64,000 nucleotides of DNA from CAIYXB01 sp038146805 (GTDB lineage Bacteria; Cyanobacteriota; Vampirovibrionia; LMEP-6097), in NCBI GenBank assembly GCA_038146805.1, contig JAYQSH010000005.1:124001-188000 (forward strand), written 5' to 3'. The translations under genes were made by a program, and so were the position numbers. Numbering within the stretch: the first letter of the stretch is position 1; each line of letters begins with the position of its first letter. The notes under the pieces were generated by a model. That model had not been told where the DNA came from and ran no database searches. It saw only the letters and a program-made list of their open reading frames with translations. Shown in pieces: positions 55,906 to 64,000 of this stretch.

Positions 55906-57354
55906 TTAAGCTAATAGTTTTTCTAAACTTTCATTAATGATTTGTGGTGAAGCTTTACCTTGAGTTTGTTTCATTACTTGACCAACAAAAAAACCTTTGA
56001 TTTTTTGATTTCCTGCTTTATAGTCAGCAACTTGTTTTGGATTAGCATCTAAAATTGTTTGAATGATATTTTCAATTTCAGAACTATCAGTAATTTGAGC
56101 TAACCCTTTATCAGCAATTAATTTTTCTACATCAGTTCCATTTTCTAAAAGCTCTATGATGATGTCATTTTTTGCGATGTTGTCAGAAATAATACCTTTA
56201 TCAATCAAAGCAATCATTTGAGCGAGTAATTTTGAACTTAATTTTGTTTGGCTTAATTCAACTTTGTTGTCATTGAGATATGCGGCAATAACGCCAGTAA
56301 GCCAGTTTGCAGTCTTAGTAGCATTTGCACCTTGAGCAACGGTCTCTTCAAAGAAATTTGCAACGTTTATATCTTCTGTTAAATTATGTGCAGTATCTTC
56401 ATTAATATTAAACTCTGCAACGTAACGAGTTTTTCTTTGCAATGGTAATTCAGGCAAAGAAGCACGTAAAGCATCTACGGTAGTTTGCTCTAACTGCAAA
56501 GGCAAAAGATCTGGCTCAGGGAAGTACCTATAATCATGAGCATCTTCTTTTCCCCGCATAGAATGGGTTTTACCAGAATTTTCTTCAAATAACCTTGTTT
56601 CTTGGACAACTTTTTCACCTTTATCTAAAAGCTGTGATTGTCTTTTATACTCATATTCAATCGCTCTTGAAATAGATCTAAAACTATTTACATTTTTGAT
56701 TTCGGCACGAGTTCCATATGGCTCACCTTCTTTATTCAAAGAAATATTTATATCACATCTTAAAGAACCTTCTTGCATATTGCCATCACAGACACCAATA
56801 TATAAAAGAATTTTCCTAAGTTCTTTTACATAAGCAACAGCTTCTTGAGCATTCGCAATATCAGGTTCAGAAACGATCTCTATCAATGGAGTTGAAGCAC
56901 GATTAAGATCCACTAAAGAATACTCGGAACCATGTAAGCGATCAGCACCAGCATGCACTAATTTACCAGCATCTTCTTCCATATGAATTCTTAAAATTCT
57001 AACTTCTTTGTTGCCAATATTTAATTTGCCATGATTGCAAAGTGGCTTATCAAATTGACTTATTTGATAACCTTTTGGTAAATCAGGATAGAAATATTGT
57101 TTTCTATCAAATTTTGAATTTAAATCAATCTGACAATCTAAAGCTAAGCCAGCCTTAATAGCATATTCAACTGCTTTGGCGTTGAGTACTGGCAAAACAC
57201 CCGGATACCCCATACAAACAGGACAAGTGTTAGCATTTGCTTCTTTACCAAACTCTGTAGAGCATGAACAAAAAAGCTTTGATGCAGTTTTAAGTTGAGC
57301 GTGAACCTCGAGACCAATAACGATATTATATTTTTGCTTTGTAGTACTAGACAT
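55906..57354 (-). CDS. gatB: Aspartyl/glutamyl-tRNA amidotransferase subunit B
   Basis: Kinase/transamidase subunit that converts Glu-tRNA-Gln (and Asp-tRNA-Asn) to the amidated forms. 482 residues: GLEVHAQLKTASKLFC, the zinc-type cysteines CSCSTEF...NTCPVCMG, NRASTPLIEIVSEPD, HDYRYFPEPDL and a C-terminal YqeY-like tail domain. TAAAAT ends seven bases before the ATG. gatA and gatC are not adjacent. Confidence 0.96.
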   Translation of the reverse strand: MSSTTKQKYNIVIGLEVHAQLKTASKLFCSCSTEFGKEANANTCPVCMGYPGVLPVLNAKAVEYAIKAGLALDCQIDLNSKFDRKQYFYPDLPKGYQISQFDKPLCNHGKLNIGNKEVRILRIHMEEDAGKLVHAGADRLHGSEYSLVDLNRASTPLIEIVSEPDIANAQEAVAYVKELRKILLYIGVCDGNMQEGSLRCDINISLNKEGEPYGTRAEIKNVNSFRSISRAIEYEYKRQSQLLDKGEKVVQETRLFEENSGKTHSMRGKEDAHDYRYFPEPDLLPLQLEQTTVDALRASLPELPLQRKTRYVAEFNINEDTAHNLTEDINVANFFEETVAQGANATKTANWLTGVIAAYLNDNKVELSQTKLSSKLLAQMIALIDKGIISDNIAKNDIIIELLENGTDVEKLIADKGLAQITDSSEIENIIQTILDANPKQVADYKAGNQKIKGFFVGQVMKQTQGKASPQIINESLEKLLA

Positions 57355-57440
57355 ATTGATAATTTTAGCATTTAGAATTTTTTGGCGCCAAGCACTTGAA
57401 AAACAAAAAACAACTATGAATCAAGATATAATGACAAATC

Positions 57441-58213
57441 ATGCTTGGTATTTATTTAACATGCGGCTATCCAAATTTAAGCACAACAAAAAAAGCATTA
57501 AGAATTTTAGACGACAAAGGTGTTGACCTTATCGAACTTGGTGTTCCTTTTTCGGATCCACTTGCAGATGGACCTGTGATCCAAAAAGCAAGTTTTCAAG
57601 CTTTGCAAAATGGCGTCAATTTAAATACGATTTTTAATTTAGTCGCAGAATTACAAAACGAGGGTTGCAATGCAAATGAAAAAAAGGATTGAACAATATC
57701 ATTTTATTTTCTTACTTCAATCCTTTATTTAATTATGGTTTTGATCGCTTAATAGAAAAATGTTTAGAGACAAAAATACGAGGAGTTTTAATTGCCGATT
57801 TACCAATTGAAGAAGCTCAGGAACTCAGTAAAAAATTTAAAGCTGCAGGACTTGATTTGATTTTGTTAGTTGCTGTCACAAGTTCAAATGCAAGAATTGA
57901 AAAAATTAGTGAACTCTCAGAACCTTGGATTTATTTGGTTTCACGAACTGGAGTCACGGGCTCACAAGAAGATATCAAAAAGCTCGAGCAAAAAACAACA
58001 AATTATGACGAGCGACTAAAAGAAATAATTCAAACTATCAAAGCAAAAAGCAAGAAAAAAATTGGCTTGGGTTTTGGTATAGATTCAAAAGCAAAAGTTG
58101 AACATGCTTTAGAATTAGGAGCCGATATGGCAATAATTGGCTCAAAAACAGTCAAGCTTTTAGAAGATGCAAGCTTAAAAGATTTTGCAGCATTTTTAGA
58201 TGAACTTCTTTAG
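57441..58213 (+). CDS. trpA: Tryptophan synthase alpha chain, single frameshift
   Basis: Cleaves indole-glycerol phosphate to indole. The first frame (57441-57692) holds YLTCGYPN, IELGVPFSDPLADGPVIQKAS, then stops after NEKKD. The second (57689-58213) continues NIILFSYFNPLFNYG, GVLIADLPIEEA, LVSRTGVTG, GFGIDSKAKV. One extra A in the A7 tract at about 57680 joins them as NEKKGLNNIILF, 257 residues in all, the normal size. TATAAT ends eight bases before the ATG. As in pheT, error or slippage must be excluded. No other trp genes are present. Confidence 0.88.
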
Positions 58214-58334
58214 TGCCTAAGAAGCTAGTCTAACTGGGAATGTTATAATAGTGTATCCTTGAAGTTCAAGGTCAGTAAACTGAAAATTGGTGGTAAAAAC
58301 AAAAAAGGTTGTTGCAAAAGTCTTCAACTTTTAA
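58214..58334. other. Short stretch with TATAAT and a possible truncated ORF
   Basis: A TATAAT near 58247 precedes a TTG frame (KFKVSKLKIGGKNKKGCCKSLQLL) that runs straight into the three-hairpin repeat. It may be the start of a gene cut by the repeat, or nothing. Confidence 0.3.
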
Positions 58335-58566
58335 GGGCGTGCTTCCAAACCCGTAATAAGTATCTCGAGTCTTTAGATTTGGGCGTAAGTAGGGTTTGGT
58401 TAGACACGCCTAACAAAAGAATCAAACACCGCGGCTTAGTGAGTTTCACGCAGTGAAACAAGCTAAGCGTAAGGTCGTTTGTGGGACTGATTTCTGACCC
58501 CATTTGCTAGTGATTTTAACCTTTCACTGTATTTTAAAATTCAAAATGGGGTTTGGAATCAGTCCC
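58335..58566 (+). repeat. Three-hairpin dispersed repeat, copy 2 (232 bp)
   Basis: Same length and nearly the same sequence as copy 1 at 778-1009, with only scattered substitutions, several at hairpin bases (e.g. CGTCGC to CGCGGC). It ends 51 bases before the tmRNA gene. Confidence 0.88.
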
Positions 58567-58617
58567 TTTAAGGATTCGCTGAAAAAAAAGTTTTGAAGCG
58601 GTATTCTTAAAAAATTT

Positions 58618-59022
58618 GGGGGCGTTTCAGATTTGACAATGGTCGGATATGATGGATGGCGAGTCTAGGTAGCTTAGGTCCTAGTAAAACCAAAGTAAAA
58701 TATAAGTGCAAATAATGAATTTGAAGTAACTGCTGTTAATACAACTGCAGACTACGCACTCGCTGCGTAGTAAGTCCCGACAAAGTGTGGACACTCCTTT
58801 CTACTTAAGGGCTAACCGCTTAAACTAGAAAGGCACCAACAGGTTAGTGCGTTGAGTAAACTTTGATAGGTTTAGTTTATGATACAAAGACCATAAGCCT
58901 AGAACCCGTTGAGTGTCTATGCTCATGCGAACGGTAAAATTGCAGATCCATAGACTACACTCGTAGTGCGTCGTTGTTGAAAACTGTTGGACGCGGGGGG
59001 CAGTACCTCGCCGCCTCCACCA
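58618..59022 (+). ncRNA. ssrA: Transfer-messenger RNA (tmRNA)
   Basis: Rescues stalled ribosomes. The 5' GGGGGCG pairs with 3' CGCCTCC followed by ACCA (59019-59022), and the D-like region TTTCAGATTTGACAATGG matches the family. The tag frame starts with GCA at 58708 and reads ANNEFEVT...ADYALAA before TAG TAA at 58768, 20 encoded residues ending in the protease-recognised ALAA. Downstream GTTGGACGCGGG leads to the T arm, whose loop reads GGCAGTA rather than the usual TTCRANY. About 405 nt, one-piece order. Confidence 0.93.
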
Positions 59023-59023
59023 T
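59012..59023 (+). other. Possible attachment-site repeat, left copy
   Basis: The 12 bases CGCCTCCACCAT at the tmRNA 3' end recur at 63382-63393, and GTACCTC lies just before both. tmRNA ends are common integration sites. No integrase gene is seen in between, so this is tentative. Confidence 0.3.
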
Positions 59024-59092
59024 TTCTCCGCCCGGGTAAATGCGAAGGTAAACTTAGCGCCACCGAGGGCGGTTATAGCCACCAGAGTTGTG

Positions 59093-60388
59093 TCAAGCTA
59101 ATAAAAATTCATACGCAGGTACTACTTCTATAAAATCACTAGCTTCTGTGATTTCTTCTTTAGTATCAAAACTTATAATTGTTAATTTCTGGGCAGAGAG
59201 TTCTTTCTTTGCTTCTATCAGAGCTCCGACTTCACGCTCCCGGGTATCAGGGTCACTGAGATCGTAGCAAACTTGATACAAGGCAGATTCCTGTGGGAAG
59301 TAAAAATCAACTTCATGGTCTTTTGCTGTTTTGTAATAAAAATTTCTTGATTTAGTTTTCTTAGAGCCAAGAAAACTAAAGTCTCTAGCTTGAGTCCTCG
59401 ATTTTCACTTAAGGCGAAACCTAGTTCTTGAGCAAGTCCTGTATCTATAGGATAGATTTTTTTAGGGGCCATTTGTTGTTTTTTGATGGAGGGTGAAAAT
59501 TGATTTAGCACAAAAAATAGCCACGATTGTTCAAAATGGTCGATATAGTTAGTAATGGTGCTAGTGTTTTTGACCCCTAAATGGGTTTTGATTTTGGAAT
59601 AAGAAAGGGGTGCTGCGACATTGCTAAGTAGATAGTGTCCAAGCTCTCTAATGGTTCTGTCTGAATCTATGTTATGTCTTGCTACGATATCCTTATAGAC
59701 AGAGTTCTCGTAGATGGTTTTGTGGATCTTAAGCTCGGGGTAGCGTAGTGCTTGAGCTATGCCACCAAGTTGTAAATAATTCGAGAGTTCTTTTTTCAAT
59801 AGAACTCTTGTTTTGGTGTCGTAGATATTTCCTTTTTGTTTAGTGTAACTAATGTCAAAGAAATCCAAATACTCTTTGAAACTAAAAGGGAAAAGCTCTA
59901 AGGAGATATTGCGACCTGTCAGTCTGGAGGCAAACTCCTTACTAAAAGAGAAGAGTTTGACCCGGTGATATAGACTTTGTGTTTCTCATCAAAAGTGAAC
60001 GGGCAATGGTTTCCCAAGCTGGAATATTTTGAATTTCGTCAAAGAAAAACACTTTGCGCTCCCCAAAAGTTCAATCAAACCATGAAGGTCCCAAAATCTT
60101 GTGCTTCAAAGTCCAAAATAAATTGTGATCAAAATTGATATAGTAGTAGCCATCTTCTTGATAGAATTTACGGGATATTTGTGCAAAGAGGGTTGATTTG
60201 CCAACTCGTCTAAGCCCCGAGACTACAAAAACAAAAGGTGAATCAATTTGTTTCTCAACTTCATGGAGAGCTTCCCTCCAAATGCCGATGTCACTAGAAA
60301 CAAAATCTTCATTTTGTCTGAGTAATAGTTCCTTGATTCTGTCTTTATTGAAGGACATAGGTCTTTTGCTAATAGAATTATACCACAA
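59093..60388 (-). pseudogene. AAA ATPase of the AAA_14/DUF4143 type, multiply frameshifted
   Basis: Reading through several frames recovers a full protein: N-terminal helix, Walker A in VVSGLRRVGKSTLFAQ, Walker B in KVFFFDEIQNIPAWE, TGSNSSLL, SRLTGR, then the DUF4143 part (RELGHYLLSNVAAPLSYSKI, DTGLAQELGFALSE, and EVDFYFP after another shift) and the C-terminus IISFDTKEEI...EVVPAYEFLLA. At least four single-base indels split it, but no other stop codons intrude. Such ATPases are often found near mobile or defence genes; their function is poorly known. Confidence 0.8.
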
Positions 60389-60636
60389 AAAGCTCTTTTG
60401 CAGATAGACTAATCTCCACTATAGGTCTATTACAAATAAAAGATATCTTGCGCAATCAAAGATTGCGCAGTAGATGTCGCTAAAAAAGGTAGCGATCGCA
60501 ACGAATGTTCCGTATCGCCTTAGTGAAGATTTTTAATTATGCAAGAAGTTTAAAAACTTCGGTTCAGCAGAGCTGGCTCGGTACGGGATCCTTTAGGTGA
60601 GGTTAAATACTGAATTTAGATATGTTTGAAGATTCT
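60389..60636. other. Non-coding stretch with a short hairpin
   Basis: Contains a 9-bp perfect stem (60449-60457 with 60461-60469, loop AAA) and a second weak inverted repeat around GTCGCT/AGCGAT. No ORF or known RNA recognised. Confidence 0.4.
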
Positions 60637-60682
60637 TAAAATGCAAGTTAGAAATTATTGTTTTGAAAAGTTAGGGTTGACA
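60637..60682 (+). mobile_element. Remnant of the IS3 element's right end
   Basis: Matches 5204-5249, the last codons and right inverted end of the complete IS3 element (ATGCAAG..TTAGAAATT, TTTTGAAAAGTTAGG, GTTGACA), with a few differences. The rest of the element is gone. Confidence 0.8.
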
Positions 60683-60697
60683 ACGCTATTGATGTGA

Positions 60698-60918
60698 ATG
60701 ATTCAAAACCCCATTTTGAATTTTAAAATACAGTGAAATGTTAAAATCACTAGCAAATGGGGTCAGAAATGTCCCAAAACGACCTTTATTAGCTTGTTTC
60801 ACTGCGTGAAACTCACTAAGCGACGGTGTTTGATTCTTTGTTTTTGTCCAACCAAACCCTAGTTCCTGCCCAAATCCTAAAGACTCGAGATTTATTACGG
60901 GTTTGGAAGCACGCCCAT
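60698..60918 (-). repeat. Three-hairpin dispersed repeat, copy 3 (inverted, diverged)
   Basis: Reverse complement of copies 1 and 2 with small deletions: the outer GGGACTGATT arm is damaged, the middle hairpin (GTTTCACTGCGTGAAAC) remains intact, and the CCAAACCC arms are partly kept. Confidence 0.85.
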
Positions 60919-60919
60919 A

Positions 60920-60949
60920 AGACAAAAATGAACACGGTCCTAACTCTAT
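60920..60949 (+). repeat. 31-bp element, partial copy
   Basis: AAGACAAAAATGAACACGGTCC is kept, the right end (normally GCAGTGTCTC) has decayed to TAACTCT. It abuts copy 3 of the three-hairpin repeat. Confidence 0.65.
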
Positions 60950-61029
60950 AGAGAATTTGAGCATTTTCACGGAGAAATAGCATCAAAACAACCTCGGCGG
61001 TCTTTGTATATCTATATGGCGGTATTAAA

Positions 61030-61700
61030 GAAAAATTCAACTCGAATATTTTTAATATTTCACAAGCAGATCCTAAAATAAAAATTCTATTATTGAATCC
61101 AGACACTTATTGTGGTCCTGTAGCAGTTATTAATACTCTCTTGGCTAAATATCAAGATATAAAGAACTTCTTTAGATATGGAGCAAATGAAAGTGCTATT
61201 AACAAACTTGTGACTAGACTTTCTAAGCTATGAAAACTCAAGGGAAAAATAGTCAAGAGCCTGGTACAAAGGCTATGGATTTGATCAACGGTATTATACA
61301 ATTTAGCACAGAAGAAAACTTGAATTTATTAGAACTCAATCATAGAGGGTGGTTTGCTGGGGAGATAGAAAATCCAAATAACTTAACTAACATCGAATGG
61401 ATCAAAAAAGCTTTGTTCAGGTTTTGATATTGTTCTACAAGTTGGGTGGTATAAAAGAAGTGATCTCGCAAAGTTTATTCGAACCGGAGGTCACTATGTC
61501 ACTTTAGTGGGATACGACCAGCAAAACTATATATCAATGACCCGTCAAAAAGATCTAAGAGGCAAACGAAAGAAGCTACTGTTTTAACTCATTTCAACAG
61601 TCAACTTATTAATAAAAATCTTAGACAAGGCTTTTTAATTCTAATTGGATTAGATATCAACTCTAATTATGGTTTAGATATGCGATCAAGATGGAGCTAA
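61030..61700 (+). pseudogene. C39-like papain-fold peptidase, frameshifted
   Basis: Across three frame changes the reading gives LLLNPDTYCGPVAVINTLLAK (catalytic Cys), FIRTGGHYVTLVGYDQ (catalytic His) and YINDPSKRSKRQTKEATVL (Asp/Asn-Asp-Pro), ending GLDMRSRWS-stop at about 61700. This order fits Peptidase_C39_2-type proteases that cleave leader or small peptides. Breaks lie near 61230, 61425 and 61530. No nonsense codons exist apart from the shifts. Confidence 0.65.
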
Positions 61701-61715
61701 TTACAAGGTGCAAAA

Positions 61716-62085
61716 AGTAAATTTTATAAACTGATGCTCTAAATCCACCTAGATGGACTGATTCCAACCCCATTTTAAATAAAATACTTTAGCAAATGGG
61801 GTGAAAAAGAATAAAGCTTTTTCAGGTGAAACTCACTAAGGAGGGTGTTTGATTCTTTGTTAGGCGTGTCTAACCAAACCCTACTTATGCCCAAATCTAA
61901 AGACTCGAGATACTTATTACGGGATTGGAAGTACGCCCATAAAAGCCTTTAAAACAAAGATATATTAAAAGTTTTTTGATACATAGCGCTACCTGTAAAT
62001 ACAAAATAAAATTTCAAAAGTCTTTTAGGTTTTTTGAAGATTTATATTTTCAGGTGGAGTTTAGAGCATCAGTTAGTAAATTTTA
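61716..62085. repeat. Possible MITE: about 370 bp with 34-bp inverted ends
   Basis: Left end 61716-61750 (AGTAAATTTTATAAACTGAT, then GCTCTAAATCCACCT) is the imperfect complement of 62052-62085 (AGGTGGAGTTTAGAGCATCA, then GTTAGTAAATTTT). Copy 4 of the three-hairpin repeat lies inside. No transposase ORF. Confidence 0.55.
61755..61938 (-). repeat. Three-hairpin dispersed repeat, copy 4 (inverted, degenerate)
   Basis: Keeps GGACTGATTCCAACCCCATTTT, CAAATGGGGT, GTGAAACTCACTAAG, GTGTCTAACCAAACCCTA and ACTCGAGATACTTATTACGGG in reversed order, with about 48 bases lost overall, mostly from loops and the middle hairpin. Confidence 0.8.
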
Positions 62086-62208
62086 CTAATTAATTGTATT
62101 TATACAAGCTTTAACAGAGTATTATGTATTATGACTGATTTCTAAAAACATGGTGTTGATTACAGGTTTACTACTTGAACATTATGATAATCTGAAGATC
62201 CACCAACT

Positions 62209-63256
62209 AGAAATGAAGTACACGAAGCTTTTGATCTAGCTTTTGATACCAGAGGTAAAACCAATCGGAGAAACTCTATCTACCTTAAAACAATGCATGA
62301 AAGAGAACTGTGGAACCCTCTTGAAGAACAAGAAATAAGAGCAGCCGTAGAAAAAGCAGCTAAAACAAAAGACGTTGTTTCTGTTTTAGATTTTGGCTGT
62401 GGTAATGGAAAGATTATAGATCTCTGGGAATCCATTGCAAATGATTTAGCGAGGCAAGGCAAAACACTAAGAGTGGTTGCCTATGAACCTTCAACTAAAG
62501 CTTTACAAAGCTGGCGTCAAGATTTAACAAATGATGTTAACTATATAGGCGCTACTAGAAACTATCAAGAGACAATTCATAAAGAATTGCCAGATAATGG
62601 TGCAACAAATGAGCCAACTTATCCAGCAAGTACTTTTCAAAATGATTGTTTATCAATCACCCTAGTGCATGCTAACACTCAAGATGATCCAACATCAGTC
62701 GGTACTACACTGCAATCTGTCAACTCTAATAGTCCCTTTGATTTATCAATTAGTTTTGAATCACTTCCATTTGTAGAGACCCAAAGATAAACGTACAGCA
62801 ACTTTAAGTATGCTTGGCGACATTACTAACCAAAAAGGAGTTGTCTATGCCACTTTTCCTAGTATGCATAGTAAGAAGTGGGCTGGCTATAAACAAGAAA
62901 TTGATAGAAGAAAACAAGCTGATGGCAAATGTTGGTGTAGCCAAAAGAAGATGGTGACATACTCTACAACTTTATGAACAAGCACGTGCTATATCATTTA
63001 CAAACTTTACCATCAATGGTTAATGAAGCCTATCAGAGCTGGATTGAATGATATAGAAGCTGGCGTTAAACAAGTTTGGCATCAACAACATCACCAAAAG
63101 CAAAACGGATTATCAGAAAAAGATAGTGAAATTGCAAAAATGGTTAATCAAACTATAGCTGATAGTGGCGTTGTTAAAGAAGCAGAGAACAGGGGAGTTT
63201 CGATGAAGAGTTATCAACTAGGCTATATAACACTGCTCCAATCTTACACACAATAG
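62209..63256 (+). pseudogene. Class I SAM-dependent methyltransferase, frameshifted
   Basis: The main frame (through 62790) has the SAM-binding motif VVSVLDFGCGNGKIIDLW and an acidic motif II region RVVAYEPST. After a one-base shift near 62785 it goes on as KRTATLSMLGDITNQKGVVYATFPSMHSKKWAGY, typical of the C-terminal half, then shifts again near 62940 and 63020 (MKPIRAGLNDIEAGVKQVW...). The frame is open upstream to about 62209 without a start. The target is unknown. Confidence 0.65.
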
Positions 63257-63381
63257 ATGGGATGATACAGTTGAAAGCGCCGCAAAGCTTCGGCTTAAGC
63301 TGTTAATTTCAAATTCAGCATAGTTTTCCAGCACTTGAAATCAATCTCAGATAGTGATTTATTATGGCGTACCTCATGCTA

Positions 63382-63393
63382 CGCCTCCACCAT
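63382..63393 (+). other. Possible attachment-site repeat, right copy
   Basis: CGCCTCCACCAT, identical to the tmRNA 3' end at 59012-59023, preceded by GTACCTC (63369-63375). It is followed 13 bases later by a terminator-like hairpin, as a displaced tmRNA end would be. The surrounding bases also form a small hairpin (GGCGTA/TACGCC), so chance is possible. Confidence 0.3.
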
Positions 63394-63405
63394 ATAATAC
63401 TTTTG

Positions 63406-63432
63406 AAACCTAGCAATATTGCTAGGTTTTTA
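63406..63432 (+). terminator. Rho-independent terminator
   Basis: AAACCTAGC (63406-63414) pairs with GCTAGGTTT (63421-63429), loop AATATT, followed by TT on the plus strand. It ends plus-strand transcription from the decayed region. Confidence 0.7.
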
Positions 63433-63487
63433 GTTTTAAAACTTAAAACTTTGACCACCTTTCGACGTTTTCCACCTTTAATAATGA

Positions 63488-64000
63488 TTAAAAGTATTTT
63501 TGATCTCTTACGAGACAAATCCCATAGTAATAAATAGCAATGTTATAAATACCCATATTCACGTTGTTGATAATTTCCGAAAATGGTTTAGGTAAAAACT
63601 TTTGCACAGAATCCAAAACAGCATAAATATTAAAAAGAGAACCTGATAATTCTTTTGATCATCTGGGTGATACATAGCGACAGTGTTTGCAACAACTGCA
63701 CCAAAATTTCTAACAATATTCCTCACTTTTTCAAGAGGCTTAAACAATAAACCTAAACTGGTTGAAAGAAGCACTAAGTGACCAGCAAAAGCTAAACTAT
63801 GCCCACTTTCGTTTTCTGGAGAAACAAAAACTTTTCTTTTTTCTGAAAACAGTCCACCAGTATAAACTTCTTTTGCCATTTTCAAAACTTCTTGAAGGCT
63901 GGTTATTAGATTTTCCTTTTACCATTTATTTTATCTACTCGGCTAGCTTGTGCAAAATCTAAAATACCTAAACCACCAGAAATTCCCTTAGTCAGATTTA
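63488..64000 (-). pseudogene. Hypothetical membrane-associated protein, frameshifted, cut by window edge
   Basis: Not recognised. Reading through two shifts gives LTKGISGGLGILDFAQASRVDKI, then KMAKEVYTGGLFSEKRKVFVSPENESGH, a hydrophobic segment (LAFAGHLVLLSTSLGLLF), KVRNIVRNFGAVVANTVAMYHPDDQK and, after the second shift near 63650, LSGSLFNIYAVLDSVQKFLPKPFSEIINNVN, ending at 63488. The upstream part lies outside the window. Confidence 0.5.

Noticed and set aside
58825..59082. Minus-strand ORF of 85 residues
   Set aside because: Lies antisense to the tmRNA gene, whose structure explains the sequence.
60492..60499. GCGATCGC (HIP1 palindrome of cyanobacteria) as lineage evidence
   Set aside because: Only one copy noticed in 64 kb; a HIP1-rich genome would show many.
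59023..63381. Prophage after ssrA
   Set aside because: No integrase, capsid, tail or lysis gene is recognisable; only degraded accessory genes and repeats.
1..64000. tRNA and rRNA genes
   Set aside because: None seen by eye in the intergenic stretches, though without a covariance search a missed tRNA cannot be excluded.

Overview
This is an AT-rich bacterial chromosome segment from a Gram-negative, probably flagellated organism. LpxA points to lipid A, two rod/hook-type proteins to a flagellum, MqnC to menaquinone made by the futalosine route, and GatB to tRNA-dependent amidation of Glu/Asp-tRNA. A non-photosynthetic relative of cyanobacteria (Melainabacteria/Vampirovibrionia type) would fit, but that is a guess from gene content and nothing here settles it.

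Layout. (1) 0-6 kb is plastic: the 5' part of pheT (one frameshift), a 232-bp three-hairpin dispersed repeat, a gene made of about 20 near-identical 32-34 residue repeats that look mTERF- or TALE-like, and an IS3-family element inserted cleanly into an IS30-family transposase gene. (2) 6-17 kb holds astB and a surface/secretion set: a flippase, a large membrane-anchored protein, a purple-acid-phosphatase-like protein, an alkaline-phosphatase-fold protein, two sulfotransferases and a glycosyltransferase. (3) 17-57 kb is dense housekeeping: pcrA, def, lpxA, trpS, obgE, tyrA, two flagellar genes, a GAF-GGDEF protein, mnmE, ribH, carA, an aroK-aroB fusion, a phosphohexomutase, mqnC, thrC, uppP, trmD, rplC, a hexokinase-like gene, a symporter-hotdog fusion, mutS, topA and gatB. 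(4) 57-64 kb holds trpA (one frameshift), tmRNA (ssrA), then a degraded stretch with a DUF4143-type ATPase, a C39-like protease, a methyltransferase, an IS3 remnant and more dispersed repeats.

Three patterns cut across the annotation. At least seventeen genes carry a TATAAT-like box 6-9 bases before the start codon, which suggests widespread leaderless transcription; other genes have classic Shine-Dalgarno sites. Two families of short structured repeats (232 bp with three hairpins; 31 bp ending GAGACA/TGTCTC) are scattered between genes. Single-base losses in homopolymers break otherwise well-conserved genes (pheT, trpA, the phosphatase, both transposases, most genes after 59 kb) while the frames stay open on both sides, so sequencing error must be excluded before calling these genes dead.
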